NCBI GenBank assembly: GCA_050084515.1 | Contig: CM114272.1 | Location: forward strand, 30,504,001-30,568,000 | Direction: 5' to 3' | DNA from: Blasia pusilla | Lineage: Eukaryota > Marchantiophyta > Marchantiopsida > Blasiales | Length of the DNA stretch: 64,000 bases | Shown: piece by piece, positions 37,119-46,893 of the stretch | Layout: each line of letters begins with the position of its first letter | Numbering within the stretch: the stretch's first letter is position 1 | The notes under the pieces: generated by a model | Seen by the model: only the letters and a program-made list of their open reading frames with translations | Told to the model about the DNA's origin: nothing | Database searches by the model: none | Program-made: the position numbers and the translations under genes

Positions 37119-39479
37119 CCGAGCCAATTTCCCAGAATCGGCGGAATTGTAATCAATAGTTTGAGAGTTTCTGATGTAACTGCATGCATACAGACATAAA
37201 GATGATTGAGCAGGAGACAGCTCCCATGGAATCCTGAAAGTTCCGACACATTCCTCCCTTCAGTGTCTCCTCCTTCACCACATCGCTGTAAGTTCTTCCA
37301 TCATGTCAGCCTCAAGCAGATGTTTTCTGTGTGCTCCAGGAAACTCCCGCTACGGACTCAAATTGCATTCCAGGGACAGAAAATTTCCGGTTGTTGGTGA
37401 CTGTCAATCTTGAGAAATTCAGGCAAAATCGTCCAAAGTTTAACTAGATGTGGACTTTCAAGCAATCGAATTCTAGCAAAATCGTTTTTTCAACCATGGC
37501 GCGCAACTTTATCGGTCATTCCTAGAATTTCCATACAAGGTTATCCGCAACACTAACTACTATTCTATCCAAGCGCTGGAGAATCCTCTGATCGCGTCTG
37601 AATCCACAGAGATTCCAAGAAACTCAAACATCATCCCCCAAAAATCTACGAAATGTACAACTTCACACTCAAATTGCATTCCAATAGAAGCTTCCCTTCA
37701 GCATTTGCTCTGCTTCGCTGCTGTAAAATCCTCAATCCTGTCAGCGTTGCTCAAAATCTTTATGCGAGGAGCTGGCCGAAACTAGGTCGAACTGCATTCG
37801 AGGGCTGGAGAATCTGCAGGCGTCCGGAGCTTTAGATCCTGACAGACTCTTTCACCGTTCACCAGCTAGATCTACTAAATTCGTGGTCTCCTAAAGAGGC
37901 CTGAAAGCAAACTCTACTCTTTAATATCTGCTCTGCCTGGATACGTTGCCATTTCCTTCACCCCTCCCTCGACTCCCTTCCCTTCCCAGATCACGGCGTT
38001 ACCTTCCAATCCCCTCCAAGGAAGGGCACATTGACAAAACCTCTGCGGGAAGCAGGACCCTGAAATTCCGGATCCGTCCTTTATGGAAAGCAAACACCCA
38101 GATAGGTCCTGTCTCTGGCATCATTTGGGATATCTGACCATGATAGTCCATCCAACCCGCCTTGGAGTCCTCCCAGAGACCCATTTGGCACAGCAGTTGT
38201 CCGGGGCAGGCTCCCAAAATGCTGCCTTCATTAGCTCGTGCTGATCCAGTGGCATCAACTGCTACGATCTCAACAGTCGTAATAACACAGGCTTGGAGGT
38301 AGACTCCTACAATTCTGCCTCTTTTTACTCCTGGAAATACTTAACGACAAGCTCACGCCACAGCAATTGTCAATTATGAACCGCCTTCTCAGCTCGGCAT
38401 GCTCCTATCTCAGGACTGCTGCTGTGAGAGAATGAATGCACACACTTAATCCCACGGAGACGAACTTAAGAGCCTCCGAAGAATCAGCCCGCCATTTCAG
38501 TATGTGGCCGCTCCGGCCATGGTGCAACTCCTCCTCCTTAAACCCTGCAAATTCCGAACCGTCATCGCTGAAAGGAAAAAAGCATGGAACAAAGACAAGA
38601 GTAAACCCTCAGACCTCAAACCTGAAATCTAACCCGCTGCGAATGGAAGTCCGTCACCTCCGGCTTCTTTACCCGCTACCGAAGATCGTTCGCCCGACGC
38701 CACGAAAATCGCTACAGATCGCCCCTTCCGGATCGGACTGTTCCCATGTCTCAACCACAGTGATCAACGCACAATGCAAAGCTTTCAGAACTCCCAAATA
38801 CGCGCGGCCCACGACTTTTCGCTCACACTGAGTTCCTGTTCCATCCTCTTTGTTCCTCGATCCAAATCCGCCGGCGAAACGCTTCTTCGCACATACGTCC
38901 TTCAAAATCGAACTCTATCAAACACAACTTCCGAGTTCCCACTTCCGCGGAGCTCCTCCACAACCCTTGCACTCCCTGATCACCCACATTTCGACATCTC
39001 CTGCAACCGAAATCCTTCACCCCATCACAATTTCTCTCTTCTCTCTCTTCTCTTCTCTCTCTCTCTCTCTCTTCCCCTCACTCGGCATTGAGAAAATCTT
39101 CGCACCAAATGCTTTCATGATAAGACGTAAGGCGACGACGATGATACAATTCTTCGCTGAGAGCGTCTTCGCAGTGGATACTTTCAAAAGCAGAAGCGAG
39201 TGAGTGGCTTTTCCGCAATTCACCAACACGACATACCTTAGGACGATCGTGAAATAGCTTTTCGCCTTGTGCATACGGATTCGCTGGGCAATCAGGAGAT
39301 TCCGTTGAGGATATTACATTCCATAGCAAAATCCAGAGAGAGGGACTGTGCGTGAGTCGTGACCCGAAGCGAAGTGAGTTACTAAGGCGGCTCAAAGGTC
39401 TGCCTCGCCGTAGAAGCCAGCCTAAAAGTGTCGTAAAGCTTTCCCCGTAAAGCGTCATGATTCATCCGAAAATTTTCGA
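37119..39479. other. 5' flank of the RING gene; possible 5' UTR/intron
   Basis: No long coding frame is convincing. A polypyrimidine/CT tract at 39031-39073 reads as GA-rich in the RING transcript sense. GC content is intermediate and falls again after 39450. The leader of the RING transcript may contain an intron, but I cannot place it. Confidence 0.35.
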
Positions 39480-39797
39480 TCTATATTATTATTATGGTGT
39501 ATTTTTGGGCAATAGGATTAGTTTGGTTCGTATTTTTCCTCTCATATTGAATATTTCCACGGTGCTCCGCTCCGAGTATGGACATTTTTTCACCCTTGCA
39601 AAGCACGGACACCGTCTAGTCTATTTTATGGGAGAGTGCCCTTACACGGGTGTCTTCCCTCCTCGTTACCTCTGTCTTTTTCGGCCTCTAACTTATTGAG
39701 AGGTGTTGTTCTCCCTACTAGCCTCTTTTGAAATCCGAGTCTTTGTCTTTTCGAGCTAATTTTCATTCACCCGTACAGAGCACGGGCATCGGCTAGT
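39480..39797 (+). mobile_element. Small non-autonomous Helitron-like element
   Basis: It starts TCTATATTATTATTATGG directly after an A and ends with a hairpin (CCCGT 39770-39774 pairing with ACGGG 39782-39786), six bases and CTAGT (39793-39797), followed by T. A 5' TC, a 3' hairpin plus CTAGT and insertion between A and T are the hallmarks of Helitrons. There are no terminal inverted repeats and no coding capacity. A second similar end (AAGCACGGACACCGTCTAGT at about 39600-39619) lies inside. Confidence 0.65.
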
Positions 39798-39919
39798 TAA
39801 ATCATGGTAAACATCTCACAAGCACTCCATAGGAAACCCAATTCACTTTTACAGTATTAGATTTGGGTTATTCACTAGAACCGTAAGGCCATAGTCACCT
39901 CATGAGATAAGGTTCAATA
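39798..39919. other. Short spacer before gypsy half A
   Basis: Nothing recognised. Homology to the second gypsy copy starts at about 39920. Confidence 0.3.
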
Positions 39920-40019
39920 AAGAGATGTCACATCATAGTTGCCCAACACGTAGAGTTGTACCATCACGAGAATTTGGAGGGTTGAGTGGCCTCAGGAGTT
40001 ATAGGAGCTGCTTTGCATT

Positions 40020-40910
40020 TAGCATGGAGGATTTGGGTACGCTGAAGGGACAGGGGATCCGCATTGAGTTGTCGAGTGATATGCCGATCTTCCGACGACC
40101 CTCTGGTACAATGATATGGAGAGGGCTCGATTGAGTAGGAGCCGGGACTTGGTCGGGCGACTAGTGGAGATGTCGCATGGGGAGTATGCATCCGCCACTG
40201 TCATGCCCGCCAAGAAGGATGTGCATGGCAACTGGACGGATAGGCGGATGTGTGGGGATTACCGACCTATCAATCGGCAGACGATGTCCTATAGGTATGC
40301 CATGCCCACCCCTGAGGAGATCTTTGATGCGATTGGTCACGCAAAGGTCTTCAATTCATTGGATTTGCGAGCCGGATACCATCAGCTGCCTATCAGATTG
40401 GAGGACAAGCAGAAGACGGCATTTTGGGGCATCGATCCTCACGGGAAGGATTGTTTGTACTAGTGGCGGTTCTTACCATTTGGGTTAAAGAACGCCCCGG
40501 CTGAGTTTCAGAGGATCATGGATAGGATCTTGGCTGGTCTGGATTTTGCTAGGTGTTATATTGATGACATCCTAGTCTTTAGCGCCACGGTTGAGGAGCA
40601 TGAGCAACATCTAGAGGAGGTGTTTCGACGATTGCAATTACATGAGCTGAAGCTACATCCAGGCAAGTGCAAGTTCTTCTACGACCAGATTGAGTACTTG
40701 GGTCATACGATATACCAGGGGGCCTTGGTGTTCGATGAAGCGAAGGTAGAGGCTATCTCACGCATTCCACGCCCTACTGGATGTGAGCCGTATTCGGCGC
40801 ATTCATGGGATTGGCGAACTTCTATCGGCGATACGTCAAGGGATTCAATTCGATTGCGGCGGACCTTGCTGACCAAGGTTGATCACGAGTGGCACTTTGG
40901 GGGATGATCA
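40020..40910 (+). pseudogene. Ty3/gypsy reverse transcriptase, broken
   Basis: Seen in order: IRIELSSDMPIFRRP, MPAKKDVHGNW, RMCGDYRPINRQT, FNSLDLRAGYHQLPI, KTAFWGIDPHG, LPFGLKNAPAEFQ, CYIDDILVF (catalytic aspartates) and KLHPGKCKFF. A TAG at 40462 replaces the expected Glu codon before the WRFLPFG strand. A frameshift near 40790 breaks the thumb/connection (IPRPT), and reading continues in another frame. The catalytic core is otherwise recognisable, so inactivation is recent. Confidence 0.88.
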
Positions 40911-41003
40911 GAGCGAGCATTTCGATTGCTCAAGGACAGTTGACGTCCACACCCATCTTGAGAGACCGATCAAGGCGTCCTTTCGATTGCACCGCATTGG
41001 AGC

Positions 41004-41777
41004 ATGTTGGGGCTTGGGCGGTGCTCACCCGGCATGATGATGAGGGTAGAGAGTTCGTGGTGGCTTCGCTGGCCGCTCGCACAACGTTGCGGCGGCGAGG
41101 CGGCTAAATATGAGGGTGAGTGCTTGGCTACGGTGTGGGCTGTCACGCATTTCAGGTGTTACTTATTCGGCAACCCCTTTACCATCATCACTGATCATCA
41201 ACCACTGAAGTGGTTGATGGAGTCCGACAAGCTTACAGGGAAGCTTGCGATATGGGCTCTGTTGTTGCAGGAGTATGATTTTCAGGTGGTACATAGACTT
41301 GGGACGCTCAACCAGGATGCAGATGGGTTGAGTCGTAACCCATGCCCGAGTCAGCGAGATGCGACTGGAGCTCGATGGCATGGAGAGAGTGATGAGGAGT
41401 CGGTGCCAAGATGGCACGCGTCAGCCTATTTAGGCATGTTGGCTATGGAGAGCCACAATGCGGAGACTTTGATGGCGAGGTCTAGTGGAGAGTCCTTGGA
41501 TCCCGAGGCCAGTGAGGACACGACAAGTGGCCGAGATATTCATGATGATGGAGTAGTCTTAGAGTACCTTCGTACTGGCAGCCTTGCGAGCACCATGGAT
41601 GCTAGTGAGCGGGATCGGATCCTACAGCGGGCCAGACGGTTCCGTTGGGAGGGGACACATGTTTTGAGGGTTTGGGAGGATGGCAGAGTACGCGTAGTGC
41701 CGCATCGTTCGCAGAGAGCACGACTAGTGCAAAGATGCCCACGAGTTGGGTCACTTTGGGGTGAAGCGGGCGTATAG
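41004..41777 (+). pseudogene. Ty3/gypsy RNase H and start of integrase, frameshifted
   Basis: KYEGECLATVWAVTHFRCYL, ITDHQPLKWLM, LLLQEYDFQVVHR and NQDADGLSRNPCP are the RNase H signature and tail. The linker to integrase carries RVVPHRSQRARLVQ near the end. The frame shifts near 41735, so the zinc-binding part of integrase continues in another frame. Confidence 0.85.
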
Positions 41778-42168
41778 CTTGCTCCAGTTCATATTGGTGG
41801 CGAGGCATGCAGGCCGGCGTTCGCGGTTTGTTGCCAGGTGCATGGTGTGTGATCGGGTCCGAGCATCGTTCAATGCTCCGACTCCAAAATTGCATCCACT
41901 ACCGATCATGGGCTTAGGGTATAGATGGAGTTTGGATTTTGCAGGACCTTTGCCCTTGACGGAGCGTTAGAGTCGTTATGTGTTGGTGATGTGATTCTCG
42001 AAGTGGATCGAGTTGGTTGCACTTCAAAGCGAGTGAGGGAGTGGATCGAGTCTTTGAGTCATTCACACCGCCTCGAGTGAGTTTGATGAGTTCAAGCCTT
42101 GTGTGATCGGCCGATCGACCACCGCACGACCGCGAGATCATCCTGAGCGGATGGATTAGCGGAGAGAG
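41735..42168 (+). pseudogene. Integrase zinc-binding region and core, damaged
   Basis: A frame at 41746-41970 carries GHFGVKRAYSLLQF, then CMVCDRVRASFNAP and RWSLDFAGPLPLTE: the HHCC zinc module and the first catalytic Asp. A stop follows at 41968. The next 180 bases are scrambled and shortened, so the second catalytic Asp is lost. Sequence near 42130-42165 retains the equivalent of the HPEADGLAER segment with the catalytic Glu, interrupted by a stop. Confidence 0.75.
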
Positions 42169-42915
42169 TTGTGCGACGCGGTGAAGAGGGGTTTACGCAA
42201 GTATGGCTTGCAGAGAGGTCACCTAGGAGATTGGGACCTCCACTTGCCATGGTTGGCGATGGGATTCAGATTCAGCAGGCAGACATCCTTAGCGTCCTTT
42301 TCACCGTACTTGCTACTTTATGTCCGAGAGCCAGATTTACCTGCGGCCATTCGTCGAGATGCTGGTGAGGTGCTGAACCTTGATGACCCAGATGTATGGG
42401 TGCGAGCATGCTCTCAGAGGGCTGAGTTATTTTGGAGAGTGATGCCCATGGCGTTCGAGAACTTGGCGATTGCACAGCATCGGGATACGTTGAGGTATGC
42501 GACTATTCCAGGTGGTGGTTATCGACCAACTATCCGGAGGTTTCATCATGGAGATTATGTCTACTTGCAGCAGACGGCACCGACGACGTTGGATGTGACT
42601 GCAGGGCGCACTATCTTGAGAGTGCGTGATATTTTGCCATCGGGTGTTCTCTTGCTGGAGGGACGCGATGGTATGGTATGGAAGGACCATGTGCGTAATT
42701 GTGCGCCATGTCACCTTCCTAACATTGATGGTACAGTAGATCCGAGCTTAGCAGTAGTTCTTGCAGGCTTGCGTTGTATGTTGTGTGGTTCTGCTCGTGG
42801 TGCGGCCACGATGCTAGTCTGTGATGGGTGTTCGAGAGGATGGCATATGGCATGTTTGACGCCACCTCTCACTAGGGTTCCTCACGGACGATGGATGTGT
42901 CCCAGATGTACATAG
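42169..42915 (+). CDS. Integrase C-terminal region fused to a PHD finger
   Basis: An open frame of 248 residues. The first part continues integrase (KYGLQRGHLGDWDLHLPWL, SPYLLLYVREPDLP). It then has a GPF/Y-like module (FHHGDYVYLQQTAP, ILRVRDILPSGVLLLEG). The last 46 residues (42775-42912) form a PHD finger with ligands CMLC, CDGC, GWHMAC, and WMCPRC, i.e. C4HC3. A chromodomain is the usual C-terminal chromatin reader in plant Ty3/gypsy integrases; here a PHD finger sits in its place. PHD fingers usually read histone H3 tails, so a role in targeting integration is plausible inference. The frame is intact but lies downstream of broken pol, so it is part of a dead element. Confidence 0.85.
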   Translation: MCDAVKRGLRKYGLQRGHLGDWDLHLPWLAMGFRFSRQTSLASFSPYLLLYVREPDLPAAIRRDAGEVLNLDDPDVWVRACSQRAELFWRVMPMAFENLAIAQHRDTLRYATIPGGGYRPTIRRFHHGDYVYLQQTAPTTLDVTAGRTILRVRDILPSGVLLLEGRDGMVWKDHVRNCAPCHLPNIDGTVDPSLAVVLAGLRCMLCGSARGAATMLVCDGCSRGWHMACLTPPLTRVPHGRWMCPRCT

Positions 42916-43097
42916 AGAAGGTAGTTCTACATTCCGACTTGTGTCTGTGACATGGATGACAAGGAGGCGACTAACGATGGGGCCACATGAGCACCCGGCC
43001 TTCTTGCTCTTAGCGTCCGAGAGATGTATGTCATGGTAGGTAGGGATGGATGGCTATCTGGAGTTAGAGGGACCTAACCACCAACTAGGGGGGCGAT

Positions 43098-43744
43098 TGG
43101 AGATATTTTGGTACTTCTTGTCTCGTTGTTTGGATGCCATGAGTTAGCATGGGATCATGCGTGTTTGTGTGTGTGTTCGGTGACATCGATGTATGTTGTG
43201 TAGCGATGTGTATGCGCTCGACAGTTGTCACGTCTTTTAGGATAGATCGGTGGGATCTAATAGAGCGCCTTCATGAGTAGTAGAGGACACGCCTAGTAGG
43301 TCAAGGGTGACCTGTTGAGGCCCTTGGAAACCTAAGATAGCAGGTTTTCCCTTCGTTTCGGCTCATTTGGAGCCATATTGAGGAACTTACTATTTTAGGT
43401 AAGTACCATTTTGAGTATATGATCAACTTACTATTTTTGGTAAGTGGCGCTTAACCTCCTACATCAGGTCAAGAGCCAAGGAGGTGACTTGGGAGAATAT
43501 GTTACCATGGAGAGAGCTTGGGAGAGGGGAGGGGTATACCTCAAGGAGAGAGAGCTTGAGAGCTCATTCTCTCTTTGTTGAACCTCTTGGCATGAGGCGG
43601 TGGAGCTATGGTCCCTTGCCTTGTGAGTGTAACCCTAGCCTCTCATTAGGAGAGTGGGTTTGGTTTGACATGAGAGAGAGTGCACACCTTTGAGAGCTAT
43701 GGTGTGAGATGGTGTAGAGAGAGAGAGATTGGAGCTTACTTTAT
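43098..43744 (+). repeat. 3' LTR of DNMT-gypsy half A
   Basis: It starts TGGAGATATTTTGG directly after a polypurine stretch (AGGGGGGCGAT), as expected for a 3' LTR. It ends CTTACTTTA, whereas the inverted copy ends CTTACTTTACA. It is almost identical to 52721-53236 in reverse. A long open frame inside (43484-43693) recurs in the other copy only because the LTRs match. Confidence 0.85.
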
Positions 43745-43853
43745 TGGAGATATTTTGGTACTTCTTGTCTCGTTGTTTGGATGCCATGAGTTAGCATGGG
43801 ATCATGCGTGTTTGTGTTTGTGTTCGGTGACAGCGATGTGTATGCGCACGACA
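43745..43853 (+). repeat. Truncated second LTR abutting the first
   Basis: A repeat of the first ~110 bases of the LTR starts at 43745 with no spacer, has one internal 18-base deletion, and stops after GCACGACA. The missing remainder of this LTR begins at 53236 on the opposite strand. Confidence 0.85.
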
Positions 43854-43958
43854 CGAATCTACCATGTGTAAAGATTTAGCTGAACGTATGATAGTCATCC
43901 AAAAGAGGTTCTTCAAATATTGAAATAAACCCTTCCATGCCATAAAGAGTTGAATTGT
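43854..43958. other. Spacer, nothing recognised
   Basis: AT-rich sequence between the broken LTR and LTR-like repeat A. Confidence 0.3.
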
Positions 43959-45540
43959 GTTGGGGCTTGTATCTTTTGGAAATCACACAACTTATCAAAG
44001 TCTTGGATGAAATTGTCTAAGTCGACAGGGCCTTCCGCACCCAAGAAACCTTACATGCCCCTACACCTCATGTCGTCCATGTCTCTTCATGCAATACTAG
44101 TCTCATTATCCAGTGGTAATAATCCAAGTATAGCTAGGAGCTTGGGTGGTTCCTGACTCAAAATCCGTTAATACCTCATTCCACTCCATGTAGCTCATCT
44201 AATTAATACTGATCAAACTACCCTACTCTTTCAAACCATGGGAGAACACCGTGATGGCAACACTCCCTCAAACTCTCAAGCACTTAAACTCATCTTGAGA
44301 CTCACGCACTCCTTACTAGCTTATATATGCTAATGATCATCCTATGACAACAACCTTGCCTTACGCATCAAACACTCAAGCTCACCCTAAGCCTCACGTA
44401 CTATATAGCCCATCTAATCTAAAAATATTGTTGGGTTATATACAAAATATCAACTCAAGCAACCGCCCTATATCCATAACCATGCTACAATCAAACAAAG
44501 TCTACACTCGACACCTTGACTACATCCATCTAACACAAGCTCTACCCGATACCCAACACCCTCAATGACAACTGCAAGACTAGAACTCCAATGGGTAACT
44601 TGAACACATGCCCCATCACTTTATAAAATTTATAATGATTTTTCTTTGTGGTGTGGCAACCTCAGCGACACGAAAAACTCCTTAAATAACGCATCGATCC
44701 CTCATTTGTAGATGTGCATCACCCGTTGGTACCGATGCGTGTCCACTTTAGTCTCAGCACCTCCATTTTGGACCGTTGGTATGGATCACTCATCTTGATA
44801 GAGATCTAGAATGTACAAGCAAGTGGGCACTCAATTGAAAACTCTTAGTGGACCGACACATCTTGCCAAAAATCATGATCTATGACAGGAAGGGTCGGCT
44901 CGTACAAAAATCTTGTGCTAGCAGAAAAAAATCCCTCCTTGCCGTTGGGCGTTGCTACCTACGCAGCGTACGTGAGCGCTGCTCCTGAGAACTCTTCTAT
45001 TGCCCTATGTCAATCTCCCACAAGGAAAAAACTATAAAAAATGGGTGACGCTTCCGTGCACGACCTTTCGAATAAAAAAATTGAAAACCACTAACCACAC
45101 CTCCAGGGAGCTCTCCACCTAAACACAACGAATTCCCCCTTGTCCCTACCTATCTTTCTCATGTAAAATCGAATTCAAAACAACTCATACGGCCAACTCT
45201 ATTTTAGAATCTACATGTAGTGATCAAGCCACATCCATTCTCAACCATGAGGGAATCTGGACTCTAACACTCAAGCTCATACCAAACCCTAAAATGATGA
45301 GTGGTCCAAAGGTAGAAGATAAGAAAGATGGCCATCGGAAACCATCCTCCCACCTTTTATACCCTTTGCAAGAGCCAAAATAGCTCTTTCCAAAAATGAT
45401 ATCACACGCACACAAGTTATCGAGACATTATTGATTCGGTCAATATATCACTTGGCTTGAAGCTTAAAAATAAAGGAATTGTGGAATCGACAATCCCGAC
45501 GCAATGAGACTATAGCTAACCTCATATGACCACTCATAAT
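43959..45540 (+). repeat. LTR-like repeat family A, copy 2 (long)
   Basis: Starts TGTTGGGGCTTGTATCTT and matches 30905-31690 in the same order of blocks, including TCCATGTCTCTT, CCAGTGGTAATAAT, an AGAGCCAAAATAG block and GACTATAGCTAACCTC. It is longer than copy 1, with about 800 bases between the shared blocks. It may be a solo LTR. It truncates the methyltransferase element that comes from the right. Confidence 0.5.
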
Positions 45541-45980
45541 GACTGATGTATTCGGCGCCGCTCTCCTCCTGTCAACTTAGGGCCCATATCTGGCTCCCAA
45601 GTCTCCATCGTGACTACGGTAGGACTCTCCGGCGCGGGTATCCATGGTTGCTATGGTGCAACCCCGTCTCAAACAACAACACTCGGCCGCTCTCCTGCAG
45701 CCAACTGCAAACTCTGATCTCCTCCACGTGCAGTGCCCGAAACCACGCTCGATGTTGTGGCTATCATCTCCTTGCGTACCTTCAAAACATCCCAAGAAGT
45801 CCAAGGGTGTCTCTCCCGATCTCCCCTAGTGCGTAGATCTCCCCGGGTCTCGCCCCCAGCCACTGCCTCCACTGTCTCGGTAGGCATGGGGCTCACCAAC
45901 GCAACCGCTGTGATCTGTCGCGATCTCATATGACGCTGCTCAACCCACTCCCAAGGCCGAGATCCATGTCAAGCGATTCG
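45541..45980 (-). other. Region 3' of the DNMT domain, no domain recognised
   Basis: GC-rich sequence that continues the element after the methyltransferase. Frames are broken and I see no RT motif before repeat A. Confidence 0.4.
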
Positions 45981-46893
45981 GGTCCATCGCGACCCAAGAC
46001 ATGGCGTCGTGATGCCTCTGACACTGATGGTATTGCCATCACTCATGTGGGAAATCCCATCGCTCGCTCTCTCTCGTCGGCGTTGGGCTCCACCAACCGC
46101 TGAACCTGGTCATCCCAAACCAAGCCAGGAACGGCCTCCTTGTATGCATAGGAAGCGAGAAAACTCATAAACGTGGGCAAGGCTGCCCGCGGCCTGCCTA
46201 CTCTGTTGACCACAGTCAGTGGTGGTCAATCATCGTGCCTCACTGCCTGTGATCGACGACCTGGATTCAGAATGGAATCCACTAACAAAGGGGAGGGGCG
46301 CTCCACTCTCGCATACGCCCTCCATAACACCGCATTGGGCACCAAGTTGGTCCATCATAGACGCGGGCGATGGGCTCTAGAACCTACACTCGCCGCATCC
46401 AAGAACACTGTTGGGCCGATCCAGGCACGCACCTGATGAGCACTCGTCACGACCCGTGACCTGGAGTCTCCTAAGATCGGCACATTTTCGAAATGTAGGC
46501 CGAGAACGAGGCGGGTGCTCTGCAGAATCGCCGTAAGACCCTCAACATCTCCCAAAACAACCTGGACCGAGTGTCGAACCAACCCGCTGCCTCGTCCGAC
46601 TCGATTGGCTCCGACATGGCCAACCGGCAATGACCAAATCAATGGTCCCTACCCGCTCTAAGTCGTGCGCCCCCAAAATATCCCTCGGTAGGGAACTCTG
46701 GTACCCCTGTACTGCAGACGCAGACAATAAGTCAAGAAAACGTAGGCGTAATTGCGCCACATGTCGTAGTGAGACGCGCCTTGCAACAGCATCACTCTCC
46801 ACATACAGGTACTGCTATACTCGCACTCCTGCCTGCAAAACAACAGCTAACCCGGTGCTAATCCCTCCAAAGAGATCTAACACTCGAATACCC
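45981..46893 (-). pseudogene. C5 cytosine DNA methyltransferase domain, retrotransposon-encoded
   Basis: The motifs occur in canonical order on minus: motif I VLDLFGGISTGL (near 46877), then YLYVESDAVARR, DLVIAGWPC with the catalytic Cys (46614-46616), FENVPILGDS (motif VI; Glu near 46488), SRAHRPRL (motif VIII-like, near 46378-46358), a region with FLASYAYKEAV, and ERERAMGFP near 46050-46078 (target-recognition/motif IX region), then RRHVLG (motif X-like). A TAG at 46815-46817, a frameshift near 46580 and further breaks after 46355 inactivate it. It starts in the same frame as the upstream retropepsin, implying a PR-DNMT polyprotein. Published work reports DNMTs captured by retrotransposons in dinoflagellates and charophytes; this belongs to that type. 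Strand preference and CG specificity cannot be read from sequence. Confidence 0.87.

Larger units (their letters stand above)
39920..43744 (+). mobile_element. DNMT-gypsy copy 1, half A: RT-RNaseH-IN-PHD-LTR
   Basis: This is the 3' half of a Ty3/gypsy element on +, ending in an LTR at 43098-43744. The domain order (RT, RNase H, then integrase) and motifs are Ty3/gypsy. Nucleotide homology to 62400-64000 shows it is the same family as the copy at 58.5-64 kb, which carries a methyltransferase upstream of RT. The gag, protease and methyltransferase half is missing here and lies in inverted orientation at 45.6-53.2 kb. Confidence 0.85.

Noticed and set aside
43484-43693. ORF (LPWRELGRGEGYTS) shared with 53011-52769
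   Set aside because: The conservation is explained by the two LTR copies; an LTR is not expected to code for protein.
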